From JAFCUW01 sp049897565 (GTDB lineage Bacteria > Pseudomonadota > Gammaproteobacteria > Burkholderiales > Burkholderiaceae_D), in assembly GCF_049897565.1 (NCBI RefSeq), contig NZ_JAFCWM010000024.1, positions 10,727-74,726 on the forward strand: a stretch of DNA of 64,000 nt, given 5' to 3'. The position numbers were made by a program, and so were the translations under genes. A model generated the notes under the pieces. It saw only the letters and a list, made by a program, of their open reading frames with translations. It searched no databases and was not told the DNA's origin. Of this stretch, positions 43,942 to 53,165 are shown in pieces; position 1 is the stretch's first letter, and every line of letters starts with the position of its first letter.

Positions 43942-45084
43942 CTAGAACGCGCCGCTGCGCGGTCGAAGCGAGGGAATTACAGCGTCCCACAGCGCGACCG
44001 CTTCCATTTCGCTAAGCGTCGCAGTCCCAATAAGGCCCGCCGTCGTTTTTCGCGAGTCTTGCCCATCGACAGGACGCACATCGCCGTTGTCAAAGTCAAT
44101 AGCAATCAGCGGGGAATTAGCGCTCCCGATCTTGTTGTTCGCTTCGAACGTAAATTTGTAGGTCATAATCTGTTTCCGTTCGGGGTCTGGCTCGCCGAGC
44201 ATCTTGTACAAAAATTCCTCGCCTTCACTTACTTGGTCTACTGGACGCTTTCCCACTCTAAGGATGCGTCCTTGTGCTGATTCGATGATTGGCTTGGTGC
44301 TCAGTCCACGGTTAACCAAAGAATCAGACCGCACGTACGAGCTATCGAAACTGAAAGCAAAAAACACATCATTGGCGTTTTTGAGTTTAAAAGAATGCGC
44401 GACTCTCTCCGCAGATGTCGACGGGCCAGCGACAAATCCGTTCCGAAAACAAAGTCCTGTCTGGGTTGGGATCTCACCGTTCTGACGGCCACGCGTTCGG
44501 CTCACCAGTTCGATTAATTGTTCGCTCTTTTCCTTTGTTGTTGTTTTCGATTCCTTGATCCAAGCGTCATTTGCAAACTCAGGAAAATCAGTATCGATTG
44601 CGGCAATATCGGCGAAAATCGCATAGTCATTCTTCCACTCTATCAGTTCAAGCATGCGCCCCATTCGACTGGTCCCGCCATCATTCTCTGCTCGATCGAA
44701 CAGAACAGCAGTTTGCGTCTTCCCAAGCATCGTTGCCGACTTTAGGAAAGGGAATTTGTCCGTCCCGGGGAGGACCTTGGATGCATAATCCTTTATTTTT
44801 GCTTGCAGCAGGTTTTGATAGTCTCGCTCGGACATCGGCACGACCCTTAGTGACGCGCCATTGATTTCGGGTCCGCCTTCAGTACTCTCGACCAGCTGCT
44901 CCGGCAAGTTGATCAAAAACCTACCAATGCAGCGAGTTGTCGTTTTACTTGTTAATGCTTCAATACGACTTTTTTCGTCTGGGCTCATAACTGCGGTCCT
45001 TGGTTGGCATCCGAACATGGGAAAGAATAAAAGGCCAAAAATTACGCAGGGGCCGATGCAAGGTAGTTGTCGTAAAATGATCAT
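43942..45084 (-). CDS. Tli4-like T6SS immunity lipoprotein
   Basis: 380 residues from ATG 45084, overlapping the effector stop as ATGA. A lipoprotein-type N-terminus ends FGLLFFPMFGC (lipobox Cys). TTTRCIGRFLINLPEQL is the opening of Tli4-type immunity domains, followed by an N-terminal domain rich in beta strands and a C-terminal domain with ANSPLIAIDFDNGD. In known pairs such as Tle4/Tli4 the immunity protein sits in the periplasm and blocks the lipase. Lower GC than the core genes. The assignment is from motif memory and gene order. Confidence 0.75.
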   Translation of the reverse strand: MIILRQLPCIGPCVIFGLLFFPMFGCQPRTAVMSPDEKSRIEALTSKTTTRCIGRFLINLPEQLVESTEGGPEINGASLRVVPMSERDYQNLLQAKIKDYASKVLPGTDKFPFLKSATMLGKTQTAVLFDRAENDGGTSRMGRMLELIEWKNDYAIFADIAAIDTDFPEFANDAWIKESKTTTKEKSEQLIELVSRTRGRQNGEIPTQTGLCFRNGFVAGPSTSAERVAHSFKLKNANDVFFAFSFDSSYVRSDSLVNRGLSTKPIIESAQGRILRVGKRPVDQVSEGEEFLYKMLGEPDPERKQIMTYKFTFEANNKIGSANSPLIAIDFDNGDVRPVDGQDSRKTTAGLIGTATLSEMEAVALWDAVIPSLRPRSGAF

Positions 45085-46697
45085 GGCGTTTGGTAACGAA
45101 GACTCGTTTCTGTGACGCGCTGAGCGATTTTGACCACTGCGCGGAGTGTAAATCTTTTTGCGGCGTCAGAGTCTTTAAAAGCGGGCTCATGCCCGACTTT
45201 CACCTGCATTAACTCCACTACATTTTTACTGTCGCGGGGGCAAACGCCCGATCGATGTGGGACAGTGCCGTCACCCGGTTCGTCCGGCTCGCCGATTGTG
45301 TATCGCTGCTTTTGCTCCTTTTTCCATCCCTTTCCATCCAGCGGCGCGGCCACGTTTCGAATAACGCTAAACTCGCCAAGATTCAAAGATCTGGCGGTTA
45401 ACGGATCTGAGTTTCGGCCGCCACGGAGGAGAAGATCGTCTACGTTCACATCGACACCGCTCCACGTAACGTTTCCGTATGCGCGATTGTCCTCGTGGCT
45501 ACCGAAGAAGGCGTGAGTGTTTGGATGATATCGGTTGGCTACACCAACATGAAACGGCCTGACCTTTAGCTTCACCACATTGACAAAATCGAGCCACTCC
45601 GTGTCGTGCGTTATCCGACCGGAGTTCCCGTCGTGCTGGGCGGTCTTGGGGTTGATAAGCTTGTCATCGCACATGCTCCACCACTTTCCACGAACGGTGT
45701 AAATTTCGGTGTACGGATCACCTTTTTGGGGAAAACTTATCAATTTTTTCCCGTCTTTAATTTGCAGCCATCCATTCCCATACTCCGCCGTCGGTAATAG
45801 CTGCATCGGTCCAGGGGCACTAGACAGCACGGCGGTCATTTCGGCGGCGTTGCGACCGAGCACCAAAGCCGCAACGAGATCCCCCTCTGTACCCGCTTTG
45901 AATCTCCGATAGACCGCCGCCGCACCGATGGCAGGCATAACGCCATGTACTACACCGAGAATTTTATCGGACATCCCTAGTAGTTCAGAACAATATCTGC
46001 CGACCAATCCGCCCATCGAATGGGTAATGAGGATGACTTTTTCACACATCTTTTTTTCGCCGCGATAGCGTGCGATTACGGCCTCGATCCGAGCCTTGAG
46101 GTGTATTGCCGCTTTGACGTTGTCATCTAACCAGTTGTATCCACATGCATCTACCGGAAATCGATACTTGTAGCTCAGTGCAACCTCTTCTTTCGTAAGC
46201 GCGCACTCGCCTTTCATCGCGCCTAGCGAAACACCGATAAGCCTGTCGCGCTCACCGCCGTTTGGGCTATGTTGATCGTTGAGCGCGTTCTCGAGCCAGA
46301 CCAAAAAAGATGCGTAACTCATCGCGCCTACCTCGCCCCATCCTCTGCGCTTTAGCTCTCGGTCTTCTTGTGCGGTACCTTTCGGACGGAGCCCGTCGTC
46401 ATCGAGACTCATGGTGCGCGGGTTTAGGAATTTTTTTCGGTCGTTAGCGTCTTTGGTCATCCAACCAACCATTGATTTCGGCGAGTCAAGCCTCCAACGC
46501 ATATTCGACTCACTACCGACTTCTTTCAAGTTACTTCCCATTACGCCAGGAATAAAAATTACTGGAATGATACGATCAGCAACCATGGAGACGATTCCGA
46601 AGGTATTGTCGGGCGGACTCATGGTTGCGTCCCACTTCGGGTTCCCCTCGCGGTCGTAGGTAGGAATAATTTGACGTTCGTTGTCTTTAGACGGCAT
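45081..46697 (-). CDS. T6SS lipase effector (Tle-like alpha/beta hydrolase)
   Basis: 538 residues. It opens with IPVIFIPGVMGSNLK (oxyanion region). The nucleophile lies in VILITHSMGGLVGRY (Ser near 230). The acid Asp is likely in EPGDGTVPHRSG, and the His in KVGHEPAF. This is the arrangement of T6SS phospholipase effectors and related PGAP1-like lipases. There is no signal peptide, as expected for T6SS delivery. It starts three bases before the vgrG stop region and is followed by an overlapping immunity gene. Which Tle class it belongs to is open, with Tle4-like favoured by the immunity partner. Its GC is lower than that of vgrG. Confidence 0.78.
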   Translation of the reverse strand: MPSKDNERQIIPTYDREGNPKWDATMSPPDNTFGIVSMVADRIIPVIFIPGVMGSNLKEVGSESNMRWRLDSPKSMVGWMTKDANDRKKFLNPRTMSLDDDGLRPKGTAQEDRELKRRGWGEVGAMSYASFLVWLENALNDQHSPNGGERDRLIGVSLGAMKGECALTKEEVALSYKYRFPVDACGYNWLDDNVKAAIHLKARIEAVIARYRGEKKMCEKVILITHSMGGLVGRYCSELLGMSDKILGVVHGVMPAIGAAAVYRRFKAGTEGDLVAALVLGRNAAEMTAVLSSAPGPMQLLPTAEYGNGWLQIKDGKKLISFPQKGDPYTEIYTVRGKWWSMCDDKLINPKTAQHDGNSGRITHDTEWLDFVNVVKLKVRPFHVGVANRYHPNTHAFFGSHEDNRAYGNVTWSGVDVNVDDLLLRGGRNSDPLTARSLNLGEFSVIRNVAAPLDGKGWKKEQKQRYTIGEPDEPGDGTVPHRSGVCPRDSKNVVELMQVKVGHEPAFKDSDAAKRFTLRAVVKIAQRVTETSLRYQTP

Positions 46698-46699
46698 GA

Positions 46700-49660
46700 T
46701 TATCCTTCTGGCAGGAGACGAAAGGTTATGTTTTCAATGAATTGACTTTTTTGTAGGCCGGTTTTTCCCTGACTATCGGTCGAACCACGAACAATAGAAC
46801 CATCGCCCCGAACGATCTCAAAACGCCGACTGGGCACCGGGCTGTTATCGTAGGGCCACCGTAGAATTAGTTCCTCGTCGAACGGGAGAGCCTGTGGCCA
46901 TTTGTTCATATCGTAGGCAAGATTAGTAGGCGATGCGAATTTCTTCATCCCCGCGCGCACCATAATTTTTCCGGGACACTGGACGGTAATGTTGCCGCCA
47001 TTGATCGTGATGTTGGCGCCGCCGGCGGTGGAAAGGCTGATGCTTTTCGCTGCGGCCCAATCGATGTGCGCATTTGCGCTGATGACATTGACCTCGTCGC
47101 GCGCTTGCACCTTCAGTTCATTTCCCTGCGCCTGATAGTCGATTGAGCCCTTGGCGGCGATGAGTTGTAGCCCGACGTTGCCTTCGCCGGCTTTTACCGC
47201 GCCGGCGAGCACGCCGATGGCCTGGCCGCTGTGGACGCGCATTTGGCCGCCGGCTGTGAACTGGGTATCGACTCCGCTCGCAATCGTGACGGTTTCGCCG
47301 GTGGACAGCTGGACATCCTGGCCGGCCACCACGCCCAGTCCAGCTTTCGCGGCGATGCCAATTATCGGCGCGCCGGCATGCGACACCTTGCCGGCGCCGG
47401 CGTCGACACTTCTTGATGCGGCGTCGGAGCGCGCCTCCCCGATGCTATTTTTGCTAAGCATTCCGGCTGACGCCGTCCACAACGCTTTGAGTGGCGCAGC
47501 TTCGTCGTCAATGGCACTCATTGCAGCCTTGGTCGCGCCGAGGTGGCTGGCGAGACCGACCGTCTCGTGGGTTTTGGCGGCCGCGCTAAAGCTCTCGGCA
47601 AGTTTCATCGCTTGCTTCAGCAACGCGTTCCCGGCTGCGTTCTCGCCGGCGGCTTCTCGAATCGCGGAAGAATGGCTGATCTTGTAGCTCGAGATCAGCA
47701 AGCCGGCGCCGGCGCGTACGGCGCCGTAAGCGTCGGTGCGCAGTTCGGCGCCAGTGCCGCGGAAGCTGCCGCGATAGTTGTCGGCGGTGTGAATCAGGTG
47801 GCCCAAGTTGAGCTCGGTTGTAGCGTGTGTGGTCTTGAGCTGGACGCGCCCTTGTCCGTCAGTGTCGTCGAACAGCAACTGGTTGTAGCCACGGCCGCCG
47901 AACTCCTTGCTGCGCACGCCCCACTGCGCCGAGTTGTTGCGATGCCCTGCGCTGCTCGCCGATGCGCCGTGCCACACCGGGCTGTTGCCGCCGGCGAGGT
48001 TGACCTGTCCCGATGGCATTTGATCATGTGCGCGTTCGAAGGCGGCGCTGCTGCTTTCACGGTCCGATACTCCGCCAGGGGTTGGCATCACACCACCCTC
48101 CCCTCGTCCGTCGTACAGCGCACCGATGATCACCGGCCGGTCGATGTCGCCCTCGATGAACTTGACCAGCACTTCCTGCCCGATCCGCGGCAAGAACTGG
48201 CAAGCCGTTGACCGCTGGCCAACACGCACCCAGCAGCCGGCATCGCTCTCCCGCCAGTGGAAGCGGATCCGCACCCGGCCAAGCTTGTCGCAATAGATTT
48301 CATCGGCGCCGTTCGGCTCGTCCGATCCATCCGGGCCGACGACGATTGCTGTCTGGCTGCCGTGCGCAGTCGGGCCTGCCTTCACTTCCATCTTCGGTCG
48401 CCACGGCCGCTCGGCGGGAATCGCCTCGAAGCAGTTTGCGTAGCCGCTTCGTTGTGCCCGCTCGACCGCCCTGTCAAATTCCGCAAGCGCAACTCCCTTG
48501 ATCGACTCCTCAAGCAGTTGTGAAAGCGGTCCGAACAATTCAGTCAATCCATTCCTGGCGGTGACCGGCAGGTTGTTCACGCCGATGCTGGCCACCCGCA
48601 GCAGAACGAAGTCAGGCGCCTCGTTGCGGTACTTCTTCATCGGGATGTCGGTGATGCAGATGCGCGTGCCCGGCCGCAAGGTGCGCACGGTCGAGCGGCC
48701 CTGCCACACAAAGCCGCGCGCTTCGTACGCCTCCATCTTCAAGCCCGCGTAGCGGCGCGCCTGGCGTGCGTCGGCGTACGCATACTGTCCTGGAGAATCG
48801 AAACTCTCGACCGCGTGCGCATTCTTGCCGCCGATCGGGTACTTGGTCGGCACGCTGACGCTGACCGTCTGCTTCGTCTTGTAGTCGTAGCTCAGCACCG
48901 TGACTACAGCAACGCCGAGTTTACGGAACGCCTGCAAGTACTGGATGCTGTCGCTCTTTTCGACCGAACTGGCGGCGTGGTAGCGGATGCCGCCGCCGGC
49001 GTCGCTGCTGGGGTCGTGCGGCGCGGCGCTCAGGTAGCTGCTGTCGGCAAACAGCACCATGCGGCTGCCGTCCTCGTGTTCTTCGAACCGCCAGCCAAGG
49101 CCCTCTTCGGTCAGCAGCCTGGTGACAAACTCGAGATCGGTTTCGCGATACTGGCAGCAATAGCTGCGAGCCATCGCGTCACTCATGAAGAAGTTGACGT
49201 CGCCGCTCCACACCCACTGCGCATACGGCTGGTATCCGGCAAACACTGAATCGATGATTTCAACAACGGTCTTGGCTTGCCACGCGCGGCTGTTGCGTGT
49301 CTGACTGAGCAGCCAGATCCATGGCGACAGTTGCAGACGGTAGCGCGACAGCCCACCATCGCTGCCCAGCGACGCGATCTTGCTGACGTAGCCGCTGCAG
49401 CGGGCACGGGTGCCGTCCGCCAGGCTGATCTGCAGACACGCTTCCTGCCCCAGCAAGGACGCGTGGGCGATCTTCGAGCGAGTCGACAGAGCGATGACAT
49501 CGAAGCCGCCGATTCCCATCAACTGTTCGTCCGCGGCGAACGCTTCAACCAGAAGGCGCGCCTTGACCTTCTCATCCCTGAACGACAGTTCATAAAGCCG
49601 CGACTGACTGGAAAACTCCGCCAGCGCGGACAACACCTGGGCTGCGAGCGTGGAACTCAT
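46700..49660 (-). CDS. vgrG: Type VI secretion spike protein VgrG
   Basis: 986 residues from ATG 49660; a TTG at 49693 could extend it by 11. The gp27-like base covers about 1-440 (YRETDLEFVTRLLTEEGLGWRFEEHEDG). The gp5 OB domain has YCDKLGRVRIRFHW, then GCWVRVGQ and EVLVKFIEGDIDRPVIIGALYDG near 455-530. A DUF2345 beta-helix follows with repeats, QDVQLSTGETVTIASGVDTQF and NITVQCPGKIMV. About 90 residues of unique C-terminal sequence (ELILRWPYDNSPVPSRRFEI) probably bind the effector. It forms the puncturing tip. No other T6SS core genes are in the window. Confidence 0.95.
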   Translation of the reverse strand: MSSTLAAQVLSALAEFSSQSRLYELSFRDEKVKARLLVEAFAADEQLMGIGGFDVIALSTRSKIAHASLLGQEACLQISLADGTRARCSGYVSKIASLGSDGGLSRYRLQLSPWIWLLSQTRNSRAWQAKTVVEIIDSVFAGYQPYAQWVWSGDVNFFMSDAMARSYCCQYRETDLEFVTRLLTEEGLGWRFEEHEDGSRMVLFADSSYLSAAPHDPSSDAGGGIRYHAASSVEKSDSIQYLQAFRKLGVAVVTVLSYDYKTKQTVSVSVPTKYPIGGKNAHAVESFDSPGQYAYADARQARRYAGLKMEAYEARGFVWQGRSTVRTLRPGTRICITDIPMKKYRNEAPDFVLLRVASIGVNNLPVTARNGLTELFGPLSQLLEESIKGVALAEFDRAVERAQRSGYANCFEAIPAERPWRPKMEVKAGPTAHGSQTAIVVGPDGSDEPNGADEIYCDKLGRVRIRFHWRESDAGCWVRVGQRSTACQFLPRIGQEVLVKFIEGDIDRPVIIGALYDGRGEGGVMPTPGGVSDRESSSAAFERAHDQMPSGQVNLAGGNSPVWHGASASSAGHRNNSAQWGVRSKEFGGRGYNQLLFDDTDGQGRVQLKTTHATTELNLGHLIHTADNYRGSFRGTGAELRTDAYGAVRAGAGLLISSYKISHSSAIREAAGENAAGNALLKQAMKLAESFSAAAKTHETVGLASHLGATKAAMSAIDDEAAPLKALWTASAGMLSKNSIGEARSDAASRSVDAGAGKVSHAGAPIIGIAAKAGLGVVAGQDVQLSTGETVTIASGVDTQFTAGGQMRVHSGQAIGVLAGAVKAGEGNVGLQLIAAKGSIDYQAQGNELKVQARDEVNVISANAHIDWAAAKSISLSTAGGANITINGGNITVQCPGKIMVRAGMKKFASPTNLAYDMNKWPQALPFDEELILRWPYDNSPVPSRRFEIVRGDGSIVRGSTDSQGKTGLQKSQFIENITFRLLPEG

Positions 49661-49918
49661 GAGCGATCGGCGCTTTCGTAAAGAGGACGGCAAAGAAATG
49701 CCGGTCGGAAAATACTAAGCTGCGTTCAATCGCGCTGTTTGTTCCACATCAAGCTTCCCCTCTAGCGAGCCCAGCAAAAGCACCTCAGCTTTTCGCTTTT
49801 CCATTAAACCAATATCAATGTTCGTTATCTTTCAAATCATATTATGAAATGGAAGCCGCCTCGATGCGCCAGCGCGAGGCGCCCCCTATTCCGCTGGCAA
49901 CCGCACGAAAGCACAACC

Positions 49919-50581
49919 ATGAAAACATCCAGGACCTGTATCGCCGCGGCCGCGTTTGCGCTTGCCGCACTCGCCGCGCCGCTCGGCCACGCGGCCGGCA
50001 CCATCGTGCTCGACGAGAACTTCAACACTGTCGCCAACCTGCCGAACTGGCTGATGGTCAACAACAGCTCGCCGCAAGGGCTGAGCTGGTTTCAGGGCAA
50101 CCCCGGCGTTTTCCCCGCTCAGGCCGGCACGCCCGGTTCGTACATCGCCGCCAGCTACCTCAGCGCGGCGCAGGAACCGGGTACCGTCGACAACTGGCTG
50201 ATTACGCCGGAACTGACGCTCGGCGGCACAACCTTGCTGTCGTTCTACACCCGCAGCGACGCCGTGCCAGGCCTGAACGACATGCTCGAGGTGCGCTTCA
50301 GCAGCGGCGCGGGGACCGATACGGCCGGCTTCACCACGCTGCTGACCACCATCGGCGGGCCGTCCGTCTATCCCAACACATGGCAGCTGATCACCGCCAG
50401 CCTGACACTGCCGGGCGACAGCGGCCGCTTCGCCTTCCGCTACGTCGGCGATGCGGCGATGGCGAACTATATCGGCATCGATACCGTCACAGTCAGCGCT
50501 GTACCCGAACCGGCAGCGTGGATCATGCTCGGCCTGGGCCTGGCAGTACTGGTGCCGCTGCGCCGCAACACCCGCTCCTGA
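49919..50581 (+). CDS. PEP-CTERM protein with choice-of-anchor J domain
   Basis: The ATG at 49919 gives 220 residues. It has a signal peptide (RTCIAAAAFALAALAAPLGHAA). The body is an Ig-like/jelly-roll "choice-of-anchor J" type domain (VLDENFNTVANLPNWLMVNN; VDNWLITPELTLGGTTLLSFYT). The C-terminal sorting signal is VPEPAAWIMLGLGLAVLVPLRRNTRS: PEP motif, hydrophobic helix and basic tail. Exosortase recognises and cleaves this in EPS-producing bacteria, so the protein ends up in the extracellular matrix. The exosortase is not in the window. The next gene is a post-PEP-CTERM protein. Confidence 0.85.
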   Translation: MKTSRTCIAAAAFALAALAAPLGHAAGTIVLDENFNTVANLPNWLMVNNSSPQGLSWFQGNPGVFPAQAGTPGSYIAASYLSAAQEPGTVDNWLITPELTLGGTTLLSFYTRSDAVPGLNDMLEVRFSSGAGTDTAGFTTLLTTIGGPSVYPNTWQLITASLTLPGDSGRFAFRYVGDAAMANYIGIDTVTVSAVPEPAAWIMLGLGLAVLVPLRRNTRS

Positions 50582-50607
50582 ACCCAACCACTGAAAGGGA
50601 TCGAACC

Positions 50608-51003
50608 ATGACGACGAAAACAGCGATGGCGCTCGCGGCGCTGATGGCCACGGCGCTCGGCGCGCCGGCCGCCGCCACCGGCCAGGAAGGGGTCGTCGTC
50701 GTGCGCGACCCCCAAACCGGCAAGTTCCGCAACGCGACGCCGGCCGAAACGAAGCAGCTGCACGCGCAGCCGACGGCGCCGGGCATCGCCCAGCGCGATC
50801 CGGCGAAACCGGACGTCACCATCCGCAAAGACGGCACCTTGCAAAAACACCTCGGCGAACGCGGCCTGGTGTATTCGGTCGTCAAGCGCGACGCCGACGG
50901 CAAGCTCGCCGCCGAATGCGTGCATGGCGAAGAAGCCGCCAACGCCGCGCTGCAGCGCCAGGTCCCCGCCACCGCAAAGGAGCACGACCATGAATCCCGT
51001 TAA
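50608..51003 (+). CDS. Post-PEP-CTERM-type small secreted protein
   Basis: 131 residues with a signal peptide (MALAALMATALGAPAAATG). The body begins VVVRDPQTGKFRNATPAE and ends with LAAECVHGEEAANAALQRQ. It matches the small proteins found next to PEP-CTERM genes. Its role is unknown. AAAGGGA precedes ATG 50608. The stop overlaps the start of the next gene (50990), so it is coupled to the metallopeptidase. Confidence 0.68.
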   Translation: MTTKTAMALAALMATALGAPAAATGQEGVVVVRDPQTGKFRNATPAETKQLHAQPTAPGIAQRDPAKPDVTIRKDGTLQKHLGERGLVYSVVKRDADGKLAAECVHGEEAANAALQRQVPATAKEHDHESR

Positions 51004-52435
51004 GCGATCCGCGCGTTCCAGCCTGGCCCGCATGGCCGCTATCCTGACGCTGGCCTGCGGCGTACTGGTCGACGCGCAGGCCGCCGCCACCATCGCGATC
51101 GTCAACCTGAACGCAGCGGGCGAAGGCTTCAACGATCCGACGCCGGCGCAGCCGGTAGGCGGCAACAATGGCGCCACGCTGGGCGAGCAGCGCCTGATCG
51201 CGTTCCAGCACGCGGCAAATGTCTGGGGCGCCACGCTCGCCAGCACCGTCACCATCCGCGTCGGCGCCAGCTTCATGCCGCTGTCGTGCACCGCCAACAG
51301 CGCGGTGCTCGGCGCGGCCGGCGCCAACGATATCTTCTCCGATTTCCCCAACGCGCCGCGCACCGGCACCTGGTATCCAAGCGCACTGGCGAGCAAGCTT
51401 GCCGGCAGCGACCAGTCGGCGCCGACCGACCCGCATATCGTGGCGCGCTTCAACTCGCGCATCGGCCTGTTCCCCGACTGCCTGCCCGGCGCCGGCTTCT
51501 ACCTGGGCCTCGACAACCAGGCCGGCCCGCAGATCGACCTGATCGCGGTGCTGCTGCACGAGCTGGCGCATGGCCTGGGCTTCCAGACTTTCACCGACAG
51601 CGAGACCGGCGAGCAGACGCTGGACATCCCGTCGATCTGGGATTACTTCCTGGTCGATAACCAGAACAACCGGAGCTGGGTGCAGATGACCAACGCCGAG
51701 CGCGCGGCGTCGTCCGTCAGCGGCAGCGCGCTGTCGTGGAACGGCCCGAACGTCACGGCCGCTGTGCCCACCGCGCTGGCGCCGGTGTCGGTGCTGAGAA
51801 TCAGCGGCCCGGCCGCGCGCAACACCGCCGGCAATTACGACGTCGGCGACGCCTCCTTCGGCCCGCCGCTCGGCAGCACGCCGGTGGTCGGGCAGCTGAT
51901 GCCGGTCATCGATCCTGGCAGCACGACGGGCCTGGCGTGCACGCCGCTCAGCCGCAACAACGCGCTGGCCGTGAAAGGCAACATCGCGCTGGTCGACCGC
52001 GGCACCTGCACCTTTGCGATCAAGGCGAAAAACGTGCAGGACGCCGGCGCGATCGCGATGGTTGTGGCCGACAATGCGCCAGGCGACGTGACCGGCATGG
52101 GCGGCGACGACCCGACCGTGGTGATCCCGTCGGTGCGCATCACGCAGCAGGCCGGCATTACATTGAAGGAAGTGTTGGCGCGCCGCTCGCGCCATAGGTC
52201 GGGCGTCATCGCCAGCCTCGGCATCAATCCAGCGCGGCTGGCCGGCACCGACCAGCAGGGCCGTATCCGCATGTACACGCCGACCGAATATTCGCCAGGA
52301 TCGACTGTTTCGCACTACACCACCGATGCCAAGGCGAATCAGTTGATGGAGCCCTCGATCAATGGCGACCTGTCGCATGAGGTGACGCCGCCGCGCGACC
52401 TGACGTATCCGCTGTTGAAGGATATTGGCTGGTAG
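50990..52435 (+). CDS. Secreted zinc metallopeptidase with PA domain
   Basis: The ATG at 50990, after AAAGGAG, gives 481 residues. It has a signal peptide (LARMAAILTLACGVLVDAQAAA). Zinc site: VLLHELAHGLGFQ (HExxHxxGF) near residue 185. A PA domain covers about 290-400: NALAVKGNIALVDRGTCTFAIKAKNVQDAGAIAMVVADN. The C-terminal part has QLMEPSINGDLSHEV, with a possible Met-turn MEPSI. The protein ends TYPLLKDIGW. It is probably secreted, cleaving proteins outside the cell. The preceding PEP-CTERM pair may be its substrates or anchors. Confidence 0.85.
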   Translation: MNPVKRSARSSLARMAAILTLACGVLVDAQAAATIAIVNLNAAGEGFNDPTPAQPVGGNNGATLGEQRLIAFQHAANVWGATLASTVTIRVGASFMPLSCTANSAVLGAAGANDIFSDFPNAPRTGTWYPSALASKLAGSDQSAPTDPHIVARFNSRIGLFPDCLPGAGFYLGLDNQAGPQIDLIAVLLHELAHGLGFQTFTDSETGEQTLDIPSIWDYFLVDNQNNRSWVQMTNAERAASSVSGSALSWNGPNVTAAVPTALAPVSVLRISGPAARNTAGNYDVGDASFGPPLGSTPVVGQLMPVIDPGSTTGLACTPLSRNNALAVKGNIALVDRGTCTFAIKAKNVQDAGAIAMVVADNAPGDVTGMGGDDPTVVIPSVRITQQAGITLKEVLARRSRHRSGVIASLGINPARLAGTDQQGRIRMYTPTEYSPGSTVSHYTTDAKANQLMEPSINGDLSHEVTPPRDLTYPLLKDIGW

Positions 52436-52455
52436 AGTTGCGCCGGTAAACGGAC

Positions 52456-52488
52456 AAGGGCCGGAAGCGTCGGCGTCCGGCCCTTTTT
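52456..52488 (+). terminator. Rho-independent terminator
   Basis: AAGGGCCGGA at 52456-52465 pairs with TCCGGCCCTT at 52476-52485, with a 10-base loop and a T-run. It ends the metallopeptidase operon and lies in convergent orientation with ppa. Confidence 0.9.
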
Positions 52489-52520
52489 ATTCTTTGCAAA
52501 TCGAGGCGTGGTAGCGGCAG

Positions 52521-53060
52521 TTACTTGGCCGGCAGCGCCTTGTACGCAGCGATACCGTTCATGATTTCGGCTTTCGCATCTTCCGGACCGAACCAGCCTT
52601 CGACCTTGACCCACTTGCCCGGCTCGAGATCCTTGTAGTGCTCGAAGAAGTGCTGGATCTGCTGCAGGCGCAGGTCCTGCAGGTCTTCCGGCTTTTGCCA
52701 GTGGCTGTAGATCGGCAGGATCTTGTCGACCGGGACGGCGAGGATCTTGGCGTCGCCGCCGGCTTCGTCGGTCATCTTCAAGACGCCAATGGCGCGGCAG
52801 CGCACCACCACGCCAGGGATCAGCGCGAACGGCGTGATCACCAGCACGTCGCACGGGTCGCCATCGTCGGCGATCGTGTTCGGCACGTAGCCGTAGTTGC
52901 ACGGATAGTGCATCGCGGTACCCATGAAGCGGTCGACGAAGATCGCGCCCGATTCCTTGTCCACTTCGTACTTGATCGGATCGGCATTCATCGGGATCTC
53001 GATGATCACGTTGAAATCGTTCGGCACGTCGCGGCCGGAAGAGACTTTATTCAAACTCAT
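52521..53060 (-). CDS. ppa: Inorganic pyrophosphatase
   Basis: 179 residues, the standard size for a family I enzyme. It opens with NVIIEIPMNADPIKYEVDKESGAIFVDRF. The active-site signature YPCNYGYVPNTIADDGDPCDVLVI supplies the metal-binding Asp residues (DGDPCD). It ends AKAEIMNGIAAYKALPAK. It hydrolyses PPi to drive biosynthesis. It is a single gene downstream of a stretch of intergenic DNA and near the hem operon. Confidence 0.97.
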   Translation of the reverse strand: MSLNKVSSGRDVPNDFNVIIEIPMNADPIKYEVDKESGAIFVDRFMGTAMHYPCNYGYVPNTIADDGDPCDVLVITPFALIPGVVVRCRAIGVLKMTDEAGGDAKILAVPVDKILPIYSHWQKPEDLQDLRLQQIQHFFEHYKDLEPGKWVKVEGWFGPEDAKAEIMNGIAAYKALPAK

Positions 53061-53165
53061 GGGATTTCCTCGTTGTGCTGGTTATCTGATGACGGAATTA
53101 TAGCGGAAGATAGTTGTTTCTTGTGCAGCGCAGCAGGCAGGCGCGCGGCCCGCCGCTCCGACCAA

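Noticed and set aside
43942..49660. Complete type VI secretion system
   Set aside because: Only spike, effector and immunity genes are present; no tss core genes, Hcp or ClpV are in the window.
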